From contig NZ_AUJK01000007.1 in the NCBI RefSeq assembly GCF_000424185.1, forward strand, positions 62,001 through 126,000: a stretch of 64,000 nucleotides of DNA, written 5' to 3'. The number at the start of each line of letters is the position of its first letter. The stretch's first letter is position 1. The DNA is from Prevotella sp. AGR2160. GTDB lineage: Bacteria > Bacteroidota > Bacteroidia > Bacteroidales > Bacteroidaceae. Under the pieces are notes generated by a model that worked only from the letters and a program-made list of their open reading frames with translations, was not told where the DNA came from and ran no database searches. The translations under genes were made by a program, and so were the position numbers. Positions 10,985-20,337 of this stretch are shown one piece after another.

Positions 10985-13168
10985 ATGAACAAATCACTCA
11001 CTATTGCTGCCGCAGCCACGATGCTGGCCTGCGGCAGTATTTCGTTAAACGCCCAGACGATGATTCAGAAGAATGAGATCAAGCTCCAGAGCGACCTGAT
11101 GACTCCGGAAGCGCTCTGGGCCATGGGCCGTATCGGTGGCGCTCAGGCCTCCCCCGACGGCAAGAAAATCGTTTACCAAGTGGGCTACTACAGTATTCAG
11201 GAGAACAAAGGCCACCAGATGCTCTTCGTCTCCGATGCCAACGGCCGTAACAAGATCTCGCTGACGAAAGACGCCGAGAGCGAGACCGATGCCGCCTGGA
11301 TCGACGGCGGCCGGAAGATCGCCTTCCTCCGTGGCGGTCAACTGTGGATGATGAATGCCGACGGCACCGGCCGCCAGCAGCTCACCCACGACAAGACGGA
11401 CATCGACGGCTTCCGCTTCAGTCCCGACGGCAAGCAGGTGATCCTCATCAAGAGTATCCCCTATCATGGTTCCATCCAGCAGAACCCCTCTGACCTGCCA
11501 AAGGCCACGGGCCGTCTCGTGACGGATATGAACTACCGCCACTGGGATCATTACGTGGAGAGTATCGAGCATCCCTTCCTGGCTACTGTCAACGCTGACG
11601 GTACCATCACTGAAGGTACAGATATCCTGCAGAGCGAACCTTACGAATGTCCGATGGCTCCCTTCGGCGGAATAGAACAGCTTGCCTGGAGTCCCGACAG
11701 CCGCAGCATCGCCTATACGTGTCGTAAGAAGGAGGGTGTGGCTTATGCCAACTCCACCGATGCTGATATCTACCTCTATGATATCGCCACGAAGACAACC
11801 CGTAACCTCTGCAAGCCCGAGGGCTACCAGGAGCCGGCCATCGACTACACGAAGTCAATGCGCAACCAGACCGTCAACCACCAGAAGGGTGATAGGATGG
11901 TCGGTTATGATGTCAATCCGAAATTCTCCCCCGACGGTAAGTATATCGCTTGGCAGAGTATGGAACATGACGGCTACGAGAGTGATCTCAACCGCCTCTG
12001 TGTCATGGACATCGCTACAGGTAAGAAGACCTATGTTGTCAACAAGGACAATTTCGACTCCAATGTCGACGACTACTGCTGGGCCAACGACAGCAAGAGT
12101 GTCTATTTCCTCGGTTGCTGGCACGCCTGCGTGAATGTCTACGACGTCACCCTCGGCCGCAAGGTCATGCAGGTCAGTCCGGAGCAGTGGAACGACTACG
12201 GCAGTCTGCAGATGCTCGGCAATGATGCCAAGAGCCGCACGCTCCTCGTCAGCCGTCACTCCATGATCGCCCCCGATGACCTCTACCTCCTCACCGCCGG
12301 TAAGGCAAAAAGCGGAAAACTCACACAGGTGACGACGGAGAATGCCGATATCCTCAGCCAGCTCGCCAAGCCGACGATCCAGCAACGCTGGGTGAAGACG
12401 ACCGACGGCAAGCAGGAACTCGTATGGATCATCCTACCGCCGCATTTCGACAAAAATAAGAAATATCCCACCTTATTATATTGTGAGGGTGGCCCGCAGA
12501 GTCCGGTATCCCAGTTCTGGAGCTACCGTTGGAACTTCTTCATCATGGCTGCCCACGGCTATGTCATCGTTGCCCCGAACCGTCGCGGCCTCCCGGGCTT
12601 CGGCAGCGCGTGGAACGAGGAGATCAGCGGCGACTGGACAGGTCAGTGCATGAACGACTACCTCTCCGCCATTGATGATGCCGCCAACAACCTGCCGTAT
12701 GTCGACAAGGACAAACTCGGCTGTGTCGGTGCTTCTTTCGGCGGTTTCAGCGTCTATTACCTCGCCGGCCATCACAACAAGCGTTTCAAGTGCTTCATCG
12801 CCCACGACGGTGCCTTCAACCTCGAGTCAATGTATACTGATACCGAAGAGGCCTGGTTCTCCAACTGGGAGTATGATGACGCTTACTGGAACAAGGACAT
12901 GACGGCCAACGCCAAGAAGACCTACGAGAACAGTCCCCATAAGTTTGTAGGACAGTGGGACACGCCGATCCTCTGCATCCATGGCGAGAAGGACTACCGC
13001 ATCAATGCCAACCAGGGCATGGGCGCTTTCAATGCCGCACGTATGCGTGGCATCCCCGCCGAACTCCTCATCTTCCCCGATGAGAACCACTGGGTATTAA
13101 AGCCGCAGAACGGTATCCTCTGGCAGCGTACCTTCTTCAACTGGCTGGACAAATGGCTGAAAAAATAA
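10985..13168 (+). CDS. S9-family serine peptidase (DPP IV / prolyl oligopeptidase type)
   Basis: Secreted or periplasmic peptidase probably releasing dipeptides. A signal peptide (to about SLNAQ) is followed by a beta-propeller with TolB/PD40-like blades such as ASPDGKKIVYQ and FSPDGKYIAWQ, then an alpha/beta-hydrolase domain. Catalytic triad: Ser584 in GASFGGF, Asp670 in GEKDYRIN, His702 in DENHWVLK. 727 aa, the usual size of this group. Starts on the base after the yidC stop, so it is translationally linked. Fits an amino-acid-using gut or oral anaerobe; exact substrate preference is not visible. Confidence 0.93.
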   Translation: MNKSLTIAAAATMLACGSISLNAQTMIQKNEIKLQSDLMTPEALWAMGRIGGAQASPDGKKIVYQVGYYSIQENKGHQMLFVSDANGRNKISLTKDAESETDAAWIDGGRKIAFLRGGQLWMMNADGTGRQQLTHDKTDIDGFRFSPDGKQVILIKSIPYHGSIQQNPSDLPKATGRLVTDMNYRHWDHYVESIEHPFLATVNADGTITEGTDILQSEPYECPMAPFGGIEQLAWSPDSRSIAYTCRKKEGVAYANSTDADIYLYDIATKTTRNLCKPEGYQEPAIDYTKSMRNQTVNHQKGDRMVGYDVNPKFSPDGKYIAWQSMEHDGYESDLNRLCVMDIATGKKTYVVNKDNFDSNVDDYCWANDSKSVYFLGCWHACVNVYDVTLGRKVMQVSPEQWNDYGSLQMLGNDAKSRTLLVSRHSMIAPDDLYLLTAGKAKSGKLTQVTTENADILSQLAKPTIQQRWVKTTDGKQELVWIILPPHFDKNKKYPTLLYCEGGPQSPVSQFWSYRWNFFIMAAHGYVIVAPNRRGLPGFGSAWNEEISGDWTGQCMNDYLSAIDDAANNLPYVDKDKLGCVGASFGGFSVYYLAGHHNKRFKCFIAHDGAFNLESMYTDTEEAWFSNWEYDDAYWNKDMTANAKKTYENSPHKFVGQWDTPILCIHGEKDYRINANQGMGAFNAARMRGIPAELLIFPDENHWVLKPQNGILWQRTFFNWLDKWLKK

Positions 13169-13195
13169 TCAACACAAATACGAGAAATAAATATT

Positions 13196-14599
13196 ATGAC
13201 TGAGAAAATTCAACACTTGCTGAGCGACAGCAAGGGAGCGCGGTGGACCGCGCTCTTCATCGTAGCCTTCACCATGATGATGGGCTACTTCATCACCGAT
13301 GTGATGTCTCCTCTGGAGAGTCTGATAGAGACAAGCCGCGCCGCCGGCGGCCTCGGATGGACCTCCACAGATTATGGTTTCTTCTCCGGCAGCTATGGCC
13401 TGATCAACGTGTTCCTCTTTATGCTCTTCTTCGGAGGTATCATCCTCGACAAGATGGGCATCCGCTTCACGGGTATCCTGGCCTGCGCCCTGATGGTCAT
13501 CGGTGTATGCATCAAGTTCTTCGGTGTCAGCCATGACTTCGGCGACAGCCATTTCTATATGAACATCCTGATTTACAAGGGCAATATCCCGATGTCGGCA
13601 GCCGTGGCCTCCCTGGGCTTCGCCATCTTCGGTACAGGCTGCGAGATCTGCGGTATCACAGTATCGAAGATCATCACGAAATGGTTCACGGGACATGAGC
13701 TGGCCCTTGCCATGGGTATCCAGGTGGCTCTCGCCCGTCTCGGCACGGCAGGCGCCCTCATGGGGTCTCTGCCTTTCGCCAAGGCCTTCGGCGGAAAGGT
13801 CAGCGCTCCCGTCTGCCTCGGCATGGTGCTACTGATCATCGGCTTCCTGGCCTTCTGCGTCTACTGCGTCATGGACAAGCGCCTCGACAAGAGTATCGCT
13901 GAAGCCAAGGGTGAGACGCTGAAGCAGGAGGAAGCTGACGAGGAGAAGAAAGACGAGGATGAGGAATTCCATTTCCGTGACCTCGCCCTGATCTTTACCA
14001 ATCCCGGCTTCTGGTGCATTTGTCTGCTGTGCCTGCTCTTCTACAGCGGCGTGTTCCCGTTCCTGAAGTTCGCCACGAAACTGATGATCGCTAACTACGG
14101 CGTGAACGAGAATGTCGCCGGTATCATCCCGGGCCTTATCCCCTTCGGCACGATTCTGCTGACACCGCTCTTCGGCTCTCTCTATGACAAGATCGGAAAA
14201 GGCGCTACCCTGATGCTCATCGGCTCAACAATGCTCGCCGCCATCCACTTCATCTTCGCCATCCATATCCTCCCTTATGGCTGGTTTGCCGTGATCATCA
14301 TGATCCTCCTCGGCGTGGCCTTCTCCCTAGTACCCTCCGCCATGTGGCCGAGTGTGCCGAAGATCATCCCGATGAAGCTCCTCGGAAGTGCCTATGCCAT
14401 CATCTTCTATATCCAGAACATCGGTCTGAGTCTCGTGCCGATGTGGATAGGAAAGCTCAACAGTGTCGATCCGACATACACAACGAGTATGAGTGTCTTC
14501 TGCACTTTCGGCGTCATTGCCGTCGTCCTCAGTCTCCTCCTCATCATTATTGACAAGAAGAAGCACTACGGACTGCAGGAGGCAAACATCAAGAAATAA
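13196..14599 (+). CDS. MFS transporter
   Basis: 467 aa with about 12 hydrophobic helices in two halves. They are separated by a charged cytoplasmic loop (EEADEEKKDEDEE), the layout of the major facilitator superfamily. The N-terminus places the first helix at WTALFIVAFTMMMGYF; the motif-A-like segment GGIILDKMGIRFTG follows helix 2, and GSLYDKIGKGA marks the second half. Substrate cannot be read from sequence. Last gene of the pyrG run, 27 bases after the S9 peptidase, so uptake of peptidase products is possible but only inferred. A stem-loop with T-tracts follows. Confidence 0.88.
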   Translation: MTEKIQHLLSDSKGARWTALFIVAFTMMMGYFITDVMSPLESLIETSRAAGGLGWTSTDYGFFSGSYGLINVFLFMLFFGGIILDKMGIRFTGILACALMVIGVCIKFFGVSHDFGDSHFYMNILIYKGNIPMSAAVASLGFAIFGTGCEICGITVSKIITKWFTGHELALAMGIQVALARLGTAGALMGSLPFAKAFGGKVSAPVCLGMVLLIIGFLAFCVYCVMDKRLDKSIAEAKGETLKQEEADEEKKDEDEEFHFRDLALIFTNPGFWCICLLCLLFYSGVFPFLKFATKLMIANYGVNENVAGIIPGLIPFGTILLTPLFGSLYDKIGKGATLMLIGSTMLAAIHFIFAIHILPYGWFAVIIMILLGVAFSLVPSAMWPSVPKIIPMKLLGSAYAIIFYIQNIGLSLVPMWIGKLNSVDPTYTTSMSVFCTFGVIAVVLSLLLIIIDKKKHYGLQEANIKK

Positions 14600-14622
14600 A
14601 AGAAGCCTCACCCAGCCACTAA

Positions 14623-14687
14623 AAAAGACAGAGTAACAGATTATACATATCTTTGCAGAATATGTAGAATTTGTTACTTTGTCTTTT
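14623..14687. terminator. Family C stem-loop, likely bidirectional terminator
   Basis: Arms AAAAGACAGAGTAACA (14623-14638) and TGTTACTTTGTCTTTT (14672-14687) pair with one G-U. An inner CATAT/ATATG hairpin is present. A/T runs on both sides suit termination of the convergent MFS and GH25 genes. A second copy is at 37341-37406 in the same setting. Confidence 0.75.
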
Positions 14688-14705
14688 ATTTTATCCTTGT
14701 CTTGA

Positions 14706-14731
14706 CGGAACATGATAAATCATGTCCCTAC
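14706..14731. repeat. Family B palindrome overlapping the GH25 stop codon
   Basis: CGGAACATGAT/ATCATGTCCC palindrome. Read on the minus strand it begins TAGGGACATGAT, and that TAG (14730-14728) is the stop codon of the GH25 gene. Confidence 0.8.
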
Positions 14732-16380
14732 TTATTTCCCATTGCCCACCGTTCAAATTCGTTTCGATAGCCATTGAAGACGTTGATGTCAGTATGACCG
14801 ACAATGCCACGAACATGACCGTCTGGACTCAGCTGCCAGATAACCAATCGGATATCAGGCTTATACTGCCCATAACGGGCGATCCATACAGGATAGTTAT
14901 GTTTGAGATCCGGCGCACGGTCAAGATAACGGTTAACGAAGATCTGACTGATATATAGGATCGGCCGCTTGCCCGTGTGATTCTCTACGATGCGCAGCCA
15001 GGTACGGATCTCCCGGAACATGGCGGCCACACCGCCCATCTTACGGATCTGACTCGGCAACGGTTCTACATCGAGGACCGGCGGCAGGTCATTGGCCGAT
15101 ACATGGCTATGACGAAGGAAAAACATAGCCTGCTGATAGCCTGATGAACGTGTGGTGAAATAATGATAGGTGCCAATCTTATAGCCGTGCGCCTTCGCAG
15201 CCTTGTAGTCACGAGCATAATAAGGATTGAAGACGGTACGGCCCTCCGTGTTCTTGATGAAGATGAAGGAGATGGGATAGTCAATGGTGCCATGCACCTC
15301 CTTCTGACTCATACTCCCCAACGACGTGATGCGCAGATGGGCCCAGTCGATGGCATAGCGTTTCTTGTGCATGATATGCTGGTATTTGGAGATATCAATG
15401 CCATAGATACGATCTTTGTTGTAAACGAGACGTTCACCCTGATAGCTATCCTCTTTCCATTCCCCGACACGCATGGCCTTACCGGGACGGAGGGAGAATC
15501 CGAAACCGTTGCGCTTGCCGTGACGCCACTGCCCGTCGTAGTAGCTGCCGTCTTTCTCCTTCAGACAACCGTAGCCGTCATAACGTCCAAGACTGTCGAC
15601 CTCGCCACTGTAGATATTCCCCAGGCTGTCGGGGAAGAGGCTCCAATCGATATCGAGGGGACGGGAACGGTAGAAGAAAGAGGCCAACAGACGAGCCACG
15701 AGTCTCGGACGTCCGATGGCACGGAAGGGCATGTGGACTGACTGCAACAGGACATAGCCTTGGTGGATCGACGGCAGAACCTTCAGGCGTTCCTTACCAT
15801 AATAATAATGGCAATTGTAACGGATGGTTAGTTTACTCTTTTTGTTCGTATGATGACAGACAGAGTCATAGATAAGTTTCAGACTGTCATATTTCGTTCT
15901 CGTCACCGTATAGAGGTCGGCGACGGTGGAGAAGCCCTCGTCACGGACGCTGTGGACCCGCAGATAATAACGCATCTCATCGAGCATCCCGTCTTCATCC
16001 TTGAGGAGTTTTTCTATGGAGTCATTCTTCTCCTCCAGCCATTGGCGGAGATCAATACCACGGAAGCGGTACTTCCTCGCCTTCGTATCGTCGATGACAA
16101 GAATCCGACCGAAGGAACTCGGCACGAGGGTGAAACGATCCTCCCAACAACCGTCGAGTGCCGTCGTGTCAGGATCAAAATCGATGATCTTCTTCCCGTC
16201 GGCATAGAGGGAATAAGAAGTGGCACGACGGATGCTGACACGGTAATTGCTGAGGTCATTCTGATTGATATGCTGACGACTGACGAGACAGTACCATGCC
16301 GTAACGGCCAAGAGGGAGACGACGAGGACAAGGGCAAGCCGCAAGGCCAGTCTGCGATGTGTAATAATCCAATTTCTCAT
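14728..16380 (-). CDS. Membrane-anchored MORN-repeat plus GH25 lysozyme
   Basis: Probable peptidoglycan hydrolase fixed to the membrane. The start MRNWIITHRR puts a basic tail and one transmembrane helix (LALRLALVLVVSLLAVTAWY) at the N-terminus. A poorly conserved region of about 250 residues follows. Then come MORN-like repeats (YSGEVDSLGRYDGYGCL, YYDGQWRHGKRNGFGF), and from about residue 350 a GH25 muramidase domain beginning YGIDISKYQH. The catalytic DxE is present (Asp437 and Glu439 in PVLDVEPLP). 550 aa. The promoter box ends only 9 bases before the ATG, so the transcript may be nearly leaderless. Divergent from the MaoC-like gene. Confidence 0.88.
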   Translation of the reverse strand: MRNWIITHRRLALRLALVLVVSLLAVTAWYCLVSRQHINQNDLSNYRVSIRRATSYSLYADGKKIIDFDPDTTALDGCWEDRFTLVPSSFGRILVIDDTKARKYRFRGIDLRQWLEEKNDSIEKLLKDEDGMLDEMRYYLRVHSVRDEGFSTVADLYTVTRTKYDSLKLIYDSVCHHTNKKSKLTIRYNCHYYYGKERLKVLPSIHQGYVLLQSVHMPFRAIGRPRLVARLLASFFYRSRPLDIDWSLFPDSLGNIYSGEVDSLGRYDGYGCLKEKDGSYYDGQWRHGKRNGFGFSLRPGKAMRVGEWKEDSYQGERLVYNKDRIYGIDISKYQHIMHKKRYAIDWAHLRITSLGSMSQKEVHGTIDYPISFIFIKNTEGRTVFNPYYARDYKAAKAHGYKIGTYHYFTTRSSGYQQAMFFLRHSHVSANDLPPVLDVEPLPSQIRKMGGVAAMFREIRTWLRIVENHTGKRPILYISQIFVNRYLDRAPDLKHNYPVWIARYGQYKPDIRLVIWQLSPDGHVRGIVGHTDINVFNGYRNEFERWAMGNK

Positions 16381-16389
16381 AATTCGTCG

Positions 16390-16397
16390 CAAAGTTA
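16390..16397 (-). promoter_or_regulatory. -7 promoter box of the GH25 gene
   Basis: Minus-strand TAACTTTG fits TAnnTTTG but is unusually close (9 bases) to the ATG; it supports the chosen start and suggests a very short leader. Confidence 0.55.
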
Positions 16398-16440
16398 GCA
16401 AGTTTTTATGAAAAGCGTTCATGATCTCAGTTTTATTTTT

Positions 16441-16448
16441 TACCTTTG
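16441..16448 (+). promoter_or_regulatory. -7 promoter box of the MaoC-serB transcript
   Basis: TACCTTTG fits TAnnTTTG, 23 bases before the ATG at 16472. Confidence 0.6.
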
Positions 16449-16471
16449 CACTATCATTTTTCAAAAACATC

Positions 16472-16936
16472 ATGGAACAATTAGTAATCAATAGTTACGA
16501 AGAGTTTGCCACGTACGAGGGCAAGGAGTTAGGAACGAGTGAATGGCTGCAGGTGGACCAGGCGCGCATCAACGCCTTTGCCGACGCCACGCTGGATCAC
16601 CAGTGGATCCATGTCGACGTGGAGCGTGCGAAGAAGGAGAGTCCTTACAAGAGCACCATCGCCCACGGCTACCTCACCCTTAGTCTGTTGCCGCATTTCT
16701 GGGGACAGATCCTCAAGGTCAACAATGTCTCGATGATGGTCAACTACGGCATGGACAAGATGCGCTTCGGCAAGCCCGTCCTCGTCGGTTCCCGTGTACG
16801 CCTCGTCACGAAGCTCGCCAGCATTGAGAACCTCCGCGGTATCTGCAAGGCAGGCATTGATTTCAAGATAGAGATAGAAGGGGAGCGGAAGCCGGCTTTG
16901 CAGGGCTTGGCCACGTTCCTGTATTATTTCAAATAA
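16472..16936 (+). CDS. MaoC-like (R)-hydratase / dehydratase domain protein
   Basis: 154 aa single hot-dog-fold domain. The hydratase-2 signature is intact: FADATLDHQWIHVD carries the catalytic Asp and His, and IAHGYLTLSL follows. Members hydrate trans-2-enoyl-CoA or related thioesters. The start MEQLVINSYEE was chosen because it follows the promoter at 16441 and matches the domain's beginning; the longer frame to 16421 would start before the promoter. It is 3 bases upstream of serB, so the two are co-transcribed, although their pathways are not obviously related. Substrate unknown. Confidence 0.9.
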   Translation: MEQLVINSYEEFATYEGKELGTSEWLQVDQARINAFADATLDHQWIHVDVERAKKESPYKSTIAHGYLTLSLLPHFWGQILKVNNVSMMVNYGMDKMRFGKPVLVGSRVRLVTKLASIENLRGICKAGIDFKIEIEGERKPALQGLATFLYYFK

Positions 16937-16939
16937 ATT

Positions 16940-18166
16940 ATGCGGAAGGAACAGATTCTCATCTCCATCACGGGACAGGACCGTCCGGGTCTGACAGCCT
17001 CGTTCATGGAGATCTTTGCCCGTCATGACGCGAATATTCTCGATATCGGCCAGGCCGATATCCATTCCACACTCTCCCTCGGTGTCTTGATCCGTGTGGA
17101 GGAGCGTCAAAGCGGGCAGGTCATGAAAGAATGTCTCTTCAAAGCCAACGAGCTCAGCGTGAACATCAGTTTCCAGGCTGTCTCCGACGATGCTTATGAG
17201 GACTGGGTCGGCCAACAGGGTAAGAACCGCTATATCCTTACCGTCATGGGACGTACACTCACCGCCTCACAGATTGCCGGTGCCACGAAGATCATCGCCT
17301 CACAAGGACTGAACATCGACTCTATCCTCCGTCTGACAGGTCGTGTGAGTATCCGCCATCCCGAAGAGAACAAGCGACGGTCGTGCATCGAGCTCTCCCT
17401 TCGTGGTGAGCCCGAGGACCGTGCGAAGATGCAGGGGGAACTCATGCGGATGTCAAAGGAGAACGCCATCGACTTTTCTTTCCAAAAAGATGATATGTAC
17501 CGTCGCATGCGTCGCCTGATCTGTTTCGATATGGACTCCACGCTCATCCAGACGGAGTGTATTGACGAACTCGCCGAGCGTGCCGGTGTCGGTGATCAGG
17601 TGAAGGCCATCACGGCGAGTGCCATGCGTGGTGAGATCGATTTCAAGGAGAGTTTCACACGCCGCGTGGCCCTGCTCAAAGGTCTCGATGTCAGTGTGAT
17701 GAAAGATATCGCCGAACATCTGCCGATCACGGAGGGTACAGACCGTCTGATGGCCGTACTGAAACGCTGCGGCTATAAGATCGCCATCCTCAGTGGCGGC
17801 TTCACCTATTTCGGGGAATATCTCCGCAAGCGCTACAGCATCGACTATGTCTATGCCAACGAGCTCGAGATCGGTGACGACGGGAAACTCACGGGACGGT
17901 ATGTCGGTGAGATCGTCGACGGACATCGTAAAGCCGAGCTGCTGAAACTCATCGCTCAGGTGGAACATGTAAACCTCGCACAGACGATCGCCGTCGGTGA
18001 TGGTGCCAACGACCTGCCGATGATCTCTGAGGCCGGCCTTGGTATAGCCTTCCATGCCAAGCCCCGTGTCGTCGCCAATGCCGAACAGAGCATCAACACC
18101 CTCGGTCTCGACGCCATCCTCTATTTCCTCGGGTTCAAAGACAGCTATCTCGGGGATCAAGGATAA
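16940..18166 (+). CDS. serB: Phosphoserine phosphatase with N-terminal ACT domains
   Basis: Last step of serine synthesis: hydrolysis of phosphoserine. Residues 1 to about 170 hold two ACT-like regulatory modules (ILISITGQDRPGLTASFMEIF and YILTVMGRTLTASQIAG), which in the family bind amino acids. The HAD catalytic domain begins about residue 195 with motif I FDMDSTL (Asp197 nucleophile, Asp199), then AILSGGFTYF (motif II) and VGDGANDLPMI (motif IV). 408 aa, the long form usual in Bacteroidetes. The stop is followed directly by a large A/T-rich inverted repeat. Confidence 0.95.
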   Translation: MRKEQILISITGQDRPGLTASFMEIFARHDANILDIGQADIHSTLSLGVLIRVEERQSGQVMKECLFKANELSVNISFQAVSDDAYEDWVGQQGKNRYILTVMGRTLTASQIAGATKIIASQGLNIDSILRLTGRVSIRHPEENKRRSCIELSLRGEPEDRAKMQGELMRMSKENAIDFSFQKDDMYRRMRRLICFDMDSTLIQTECIDELAERAGVGDQVKAITASAMRGEIDFKESFTRRVALLKGLDVSVMKDIAEHLPITEGTDRLMAVLKRCGYKIAILSGGFTYFGEYLRKRYSIDYVYANELEIGDDGKLTGRYVGEIVDGHRKAELLKLIAQVEHVNLAQTIAVGDGANDLPMISEAGLGIAFHAKPRVVANAEQSINTLGLDAILYFLGFKDSYLGDQG

Positions 18167-18172
18167 GATAAA

Positions 18173-18257
18173 AGTAAAAAAGTAAAGAAGTAAAAAAGTA
18201 AAGCTCCACAAGGGATATCTCCCTATGTTTACTTTTTTACTTCTTTACTTTTTTACT
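18173..18257. repeat. Family F 30-mer as a perfect 30-bp inverted repeat
   Basis: 18173-18202 and 18228-18257 are perfect inverted copies of the 30-mer at 9021-9050. The 25-base loop has its own AGGGA/TCCCT hairpin. It lies between the convergent serB and mltF-like genes and could end both transcripts. Confidence 0.9.
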
Positions 18258-18269
18258 TCTTTACTTTTA

Positions 18270-19391
18270 TTACATCCCCCTGTATTGCATCCACCGTTGC
18301 CGGATGCGCTCAACATAATCTACGGTCTCACGGCCACGCATATAACCATGCTTGACGACGGGATCCTGATAGAACTCGGGAATACTCAACTTAAGAACAA
18401 ACTCACTGACGTCAGCCCATGAGCCGGGATTACGGCCATATTTCCGCGCCAGCGCCATGGCATCACGGATATGCCAGTAGCCACCGTTATAACAGGCCAG
18501 GGCGAAGAAGACACGCTGGGATGGATCAACATCGGCAAACTTCCCCTGCAGCTCCGCCATGAAACGGGCGGCTGCGGCGATATTCGACTGCGGGTCATGG
18601 ATCATCTCCATCGGTAACCCCAGATGGGCCGCTGTGGCCGGCATGATCTGCATCAGTCCCATGGCACCGGCCCAAGAATGGGCATTAGGATCGAAACAAC
18701 TCTCCTGATAGCACTGCGCCGCCAGCAGCTTCCAGTCGACGCCGGCCATCGGGGAATACATACGGAAATAGGTATCATAACGGGAGATCAGCCCACGGCC
18801 GGCATTGAGGATCGGCGCATAGACATGACGGACGACACCGCCCGTAGAGAGGATGAACTTCTCCTCCGCCTTCACCTTCGACACCAGATCGGGGGTGAAC
18901 CAATGGTCAAGGGCCTCGGCAAGTTCTCCACTGCCTTTTTTTACAGCCCACTGCAACGTACCTTCCGACATCGTGGCACCACAGAACAGCAGTCCACCGA
19001 TACCTTTTTCCCTGCCATGCCTGGGCAACGGCACACCAATGATGTCGCCCTCGCCATCCTCGAGCTTACGGATCATCTCTGTCGTGTCTGCACAGACCTC
19101 CACGCGAAGGGAGACACCAAGACTCTTGGCAAACCGCTCACCGAGCATATACTGCAGACCCATGCCACGACCATGATAATCATAATAGGTATCGGGACCG
19201 GAGAGCGTGAGCATGATGATCTCACCATTACTGATGAGGTCGTCAAGGGAGAAATGATCCGAGGGCGACACCACCTGGGTACCATCCGTATTCAGTGTCG
19301 TACCCCATGGCGTCGTGATCTTCTCCTTTTTTGATGTACAAGAAGAGAGGAGAAAAATTGCAAATATTATCGATAAATATTCTTTCATCAT
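18270..19391 (-). CDS. MltF-like membrane-bound lytic murein transglycosylase
   Basis: Cleaves peptidoglycan glycan strands. The start at MMKEYLSIIF gives a lipoprotein signal with lipobox LLSSC (Cys18), so it is probably lipid-anchored. Residues about 45-200 resemble a solute-binding-protein-like domain (LMLTLSGPDTYYDYHGRGMG), and the C-terminal part is an SLT lysozyme-like domain. The catalytic Glu is in CYQESCFDPNAHSWAGAMG, followed by LMQIMPATAAHLG. This two-domain order is that of MltF. 373 aa. Has its own promoter box, divergent from hisG. The longer frame to 19454 would cross both promoters and was rejected. Confidence 0.9.
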   Translation of the reverse strand: MMKEYLSIIFAIFLLSSCTSKKEKITTPWGTTLNTDGTQVVSPSDHFSLDDLISNGEIIMLTLSGPDTYYDYHGRGMGLQYMLGERFAKSLGVSLRVEVCADTTEMIRKLEDGEGDIIGVPLPRHGREKGIGGLLFCGATMSEGTLQWAVKKGSGELAEALDHWFTPDLVSKVKAEEKFILSTGGVVRHVYAPILNAGRGLISRYDTYFRMYSPMAGVDWKLLAAQCYQESCFDPNAHSWAGAMGLMQIMPATAAHLGLPMEMIHDPQSNIAAAARFMAELQGKFADVDPSQRVFFALACYNGGYWHIRDAMALARKYGRNPGSWADVSEFVLKLSIPEFYQDPVVKHGYMRGRETVDYVERIRQRWMQYRGM

Positions 19392-19403
19392 GTTTTTACC
19401 GCA

Positions 19404-19411
19404 CAAAATTA
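19404..19411 (-). promoter_or_regulatory. -7 promoter box of the mltF-like gene
   Basis: Minus-strand TAATTTTG fits TAnnTTTG, with a TTG about 19 bases further upstream; 12 bases before the ATG. Confidence 0.6.
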
Positions 19412-19443
19412 CAAAAAATGTTGCATATATCAACGAAAACGAG

Positions 19444-19451
19444 TAATTTTG
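19444..19451 (+). promoter_or_regulatory. -7 promoter box of the his operon
   Basis: TAATTTTG fits TAnnTTTG; the leader to hisG is only about 25 bases, so there is no room for a histidine leader-peptide attenuator. Confidence 0.65.
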
Positions 19452-19482
19452 CAATGATTTTATTTAACAAACCAAGTTTTTT

Positions 19483-20334
19483 ATGTTAAGAATTGCAGTC
19501 CAGTCAAAAGGTCGGCTTTTTGACGACACGATGAATCTGCTCTCAGAAGCAGACATCAAGGTGAGCTCCAGCAAGCGCACGCTCCTCGTTCAGTCTTCCA
19601 ACTTCCCACTGGAGGTGCTCTATCTCCGGGATGATGATATCCCTCAGAGCGTCGCCAACGGCGTTGCCGATATCGGTATCGTCGGTGAGAATGAGTTTGT
19701 TGAGCGACACGAGCATGCCCAGGTGATCTCACGTCTGGGCTTCAGCAAGTGTCGTCTCTCCCTGGCCATCCCCAAGGAAATCGAATACAACGGTCTTCAG
19801 TGGTTTGAGGGTAAGAAAGTGGCTACCTCCTATCCGTATATCCTCGACAACTTCATGAAGAAAAACGGCATCAACACCGATATCCATGTCATCACGGGCT
19901 CCGTGGAGATCAGTCCGGGCATCGGCCTGGCCGACGGTATCTTCGATATCGTCTCCAGTGGCTCCACCCTGATCAGCAACAACCTCAAGGAGGTGGAAGT
20001 GGTGATGAAGAGTGAGGCCGTCCTCATCGGCAACTGGAACATGGATGAGGAGAAGCACAAGGTGCTCAACGAGATGCTCTTCCGCTTTGAGGCCGTCCGC
20101 AGCGCTCAGGACAAAAAATATGTCATGATGAACGCCCCGAAGGATAAGGTCAAGGAGATCACGGATGTGCTGCCGGGTATCAAGAGTCCGACGATCATCC
20201 CCTTGGCCGACGAGAAATGGTGCTCCATCCATACCGTCCTCGACGAGAAGCGGTTCTGGGAGATTATTGGTAAACTGAAAGAGCTCGGCGCACAGGGTAT
20301 CCTCGTCACGCCGATCGAGAAAATGATTCTGTAA
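19483..20334 (+). CDS. hisG: ATP phosphoribosyltransferase (long form)
   Basis: First, feedback-controlled step of histidine synthesis. The catalytic domains contain VADIGIVGENE and the signature EISPGIGLADGIFDIVSSGST. The final about 75 residues (MMNAPKDKVKEITDVLPG onward) form the regulatory domain of the long HisG type, so no separate HisZ is needed. 283 aa. It is 3 bases upstream of hisD, in the same operon. Confidence 0.96.
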   Translation: MLRIAVQSKGRLFDDTMNLLSEADIKVSSSKRTLLVQSSNFPLEVLYLRDDDIPQSVANGVADIGIVGENEFVERHEHAQVISRLGFSKCRLSLAIPKEIEYNGLQWFEGKKVATSYPYILDNFMKKNGINTDIHVITGSVEISPGIGLADGIFDIVSSGSTLISNNLKEVEVVMKSEAVLIGNWNMDEEKHKVLNEMLFRFEAVRSAQDKKYVMMNAPKDKVKEITDVLPGIKSPTIIPLADEKWCSIHTVLDEKRFWEIIGKLKELGAQGILVTPIEKMIL

Positions 20335-20337
20335 ACT

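Noticed and set aside
18225..18422. 65-aa plus-strand ORF after serB
   Set aside because: It is the translation of the A/T-rich inverted repeat and then antisense to the mltF-like gene.
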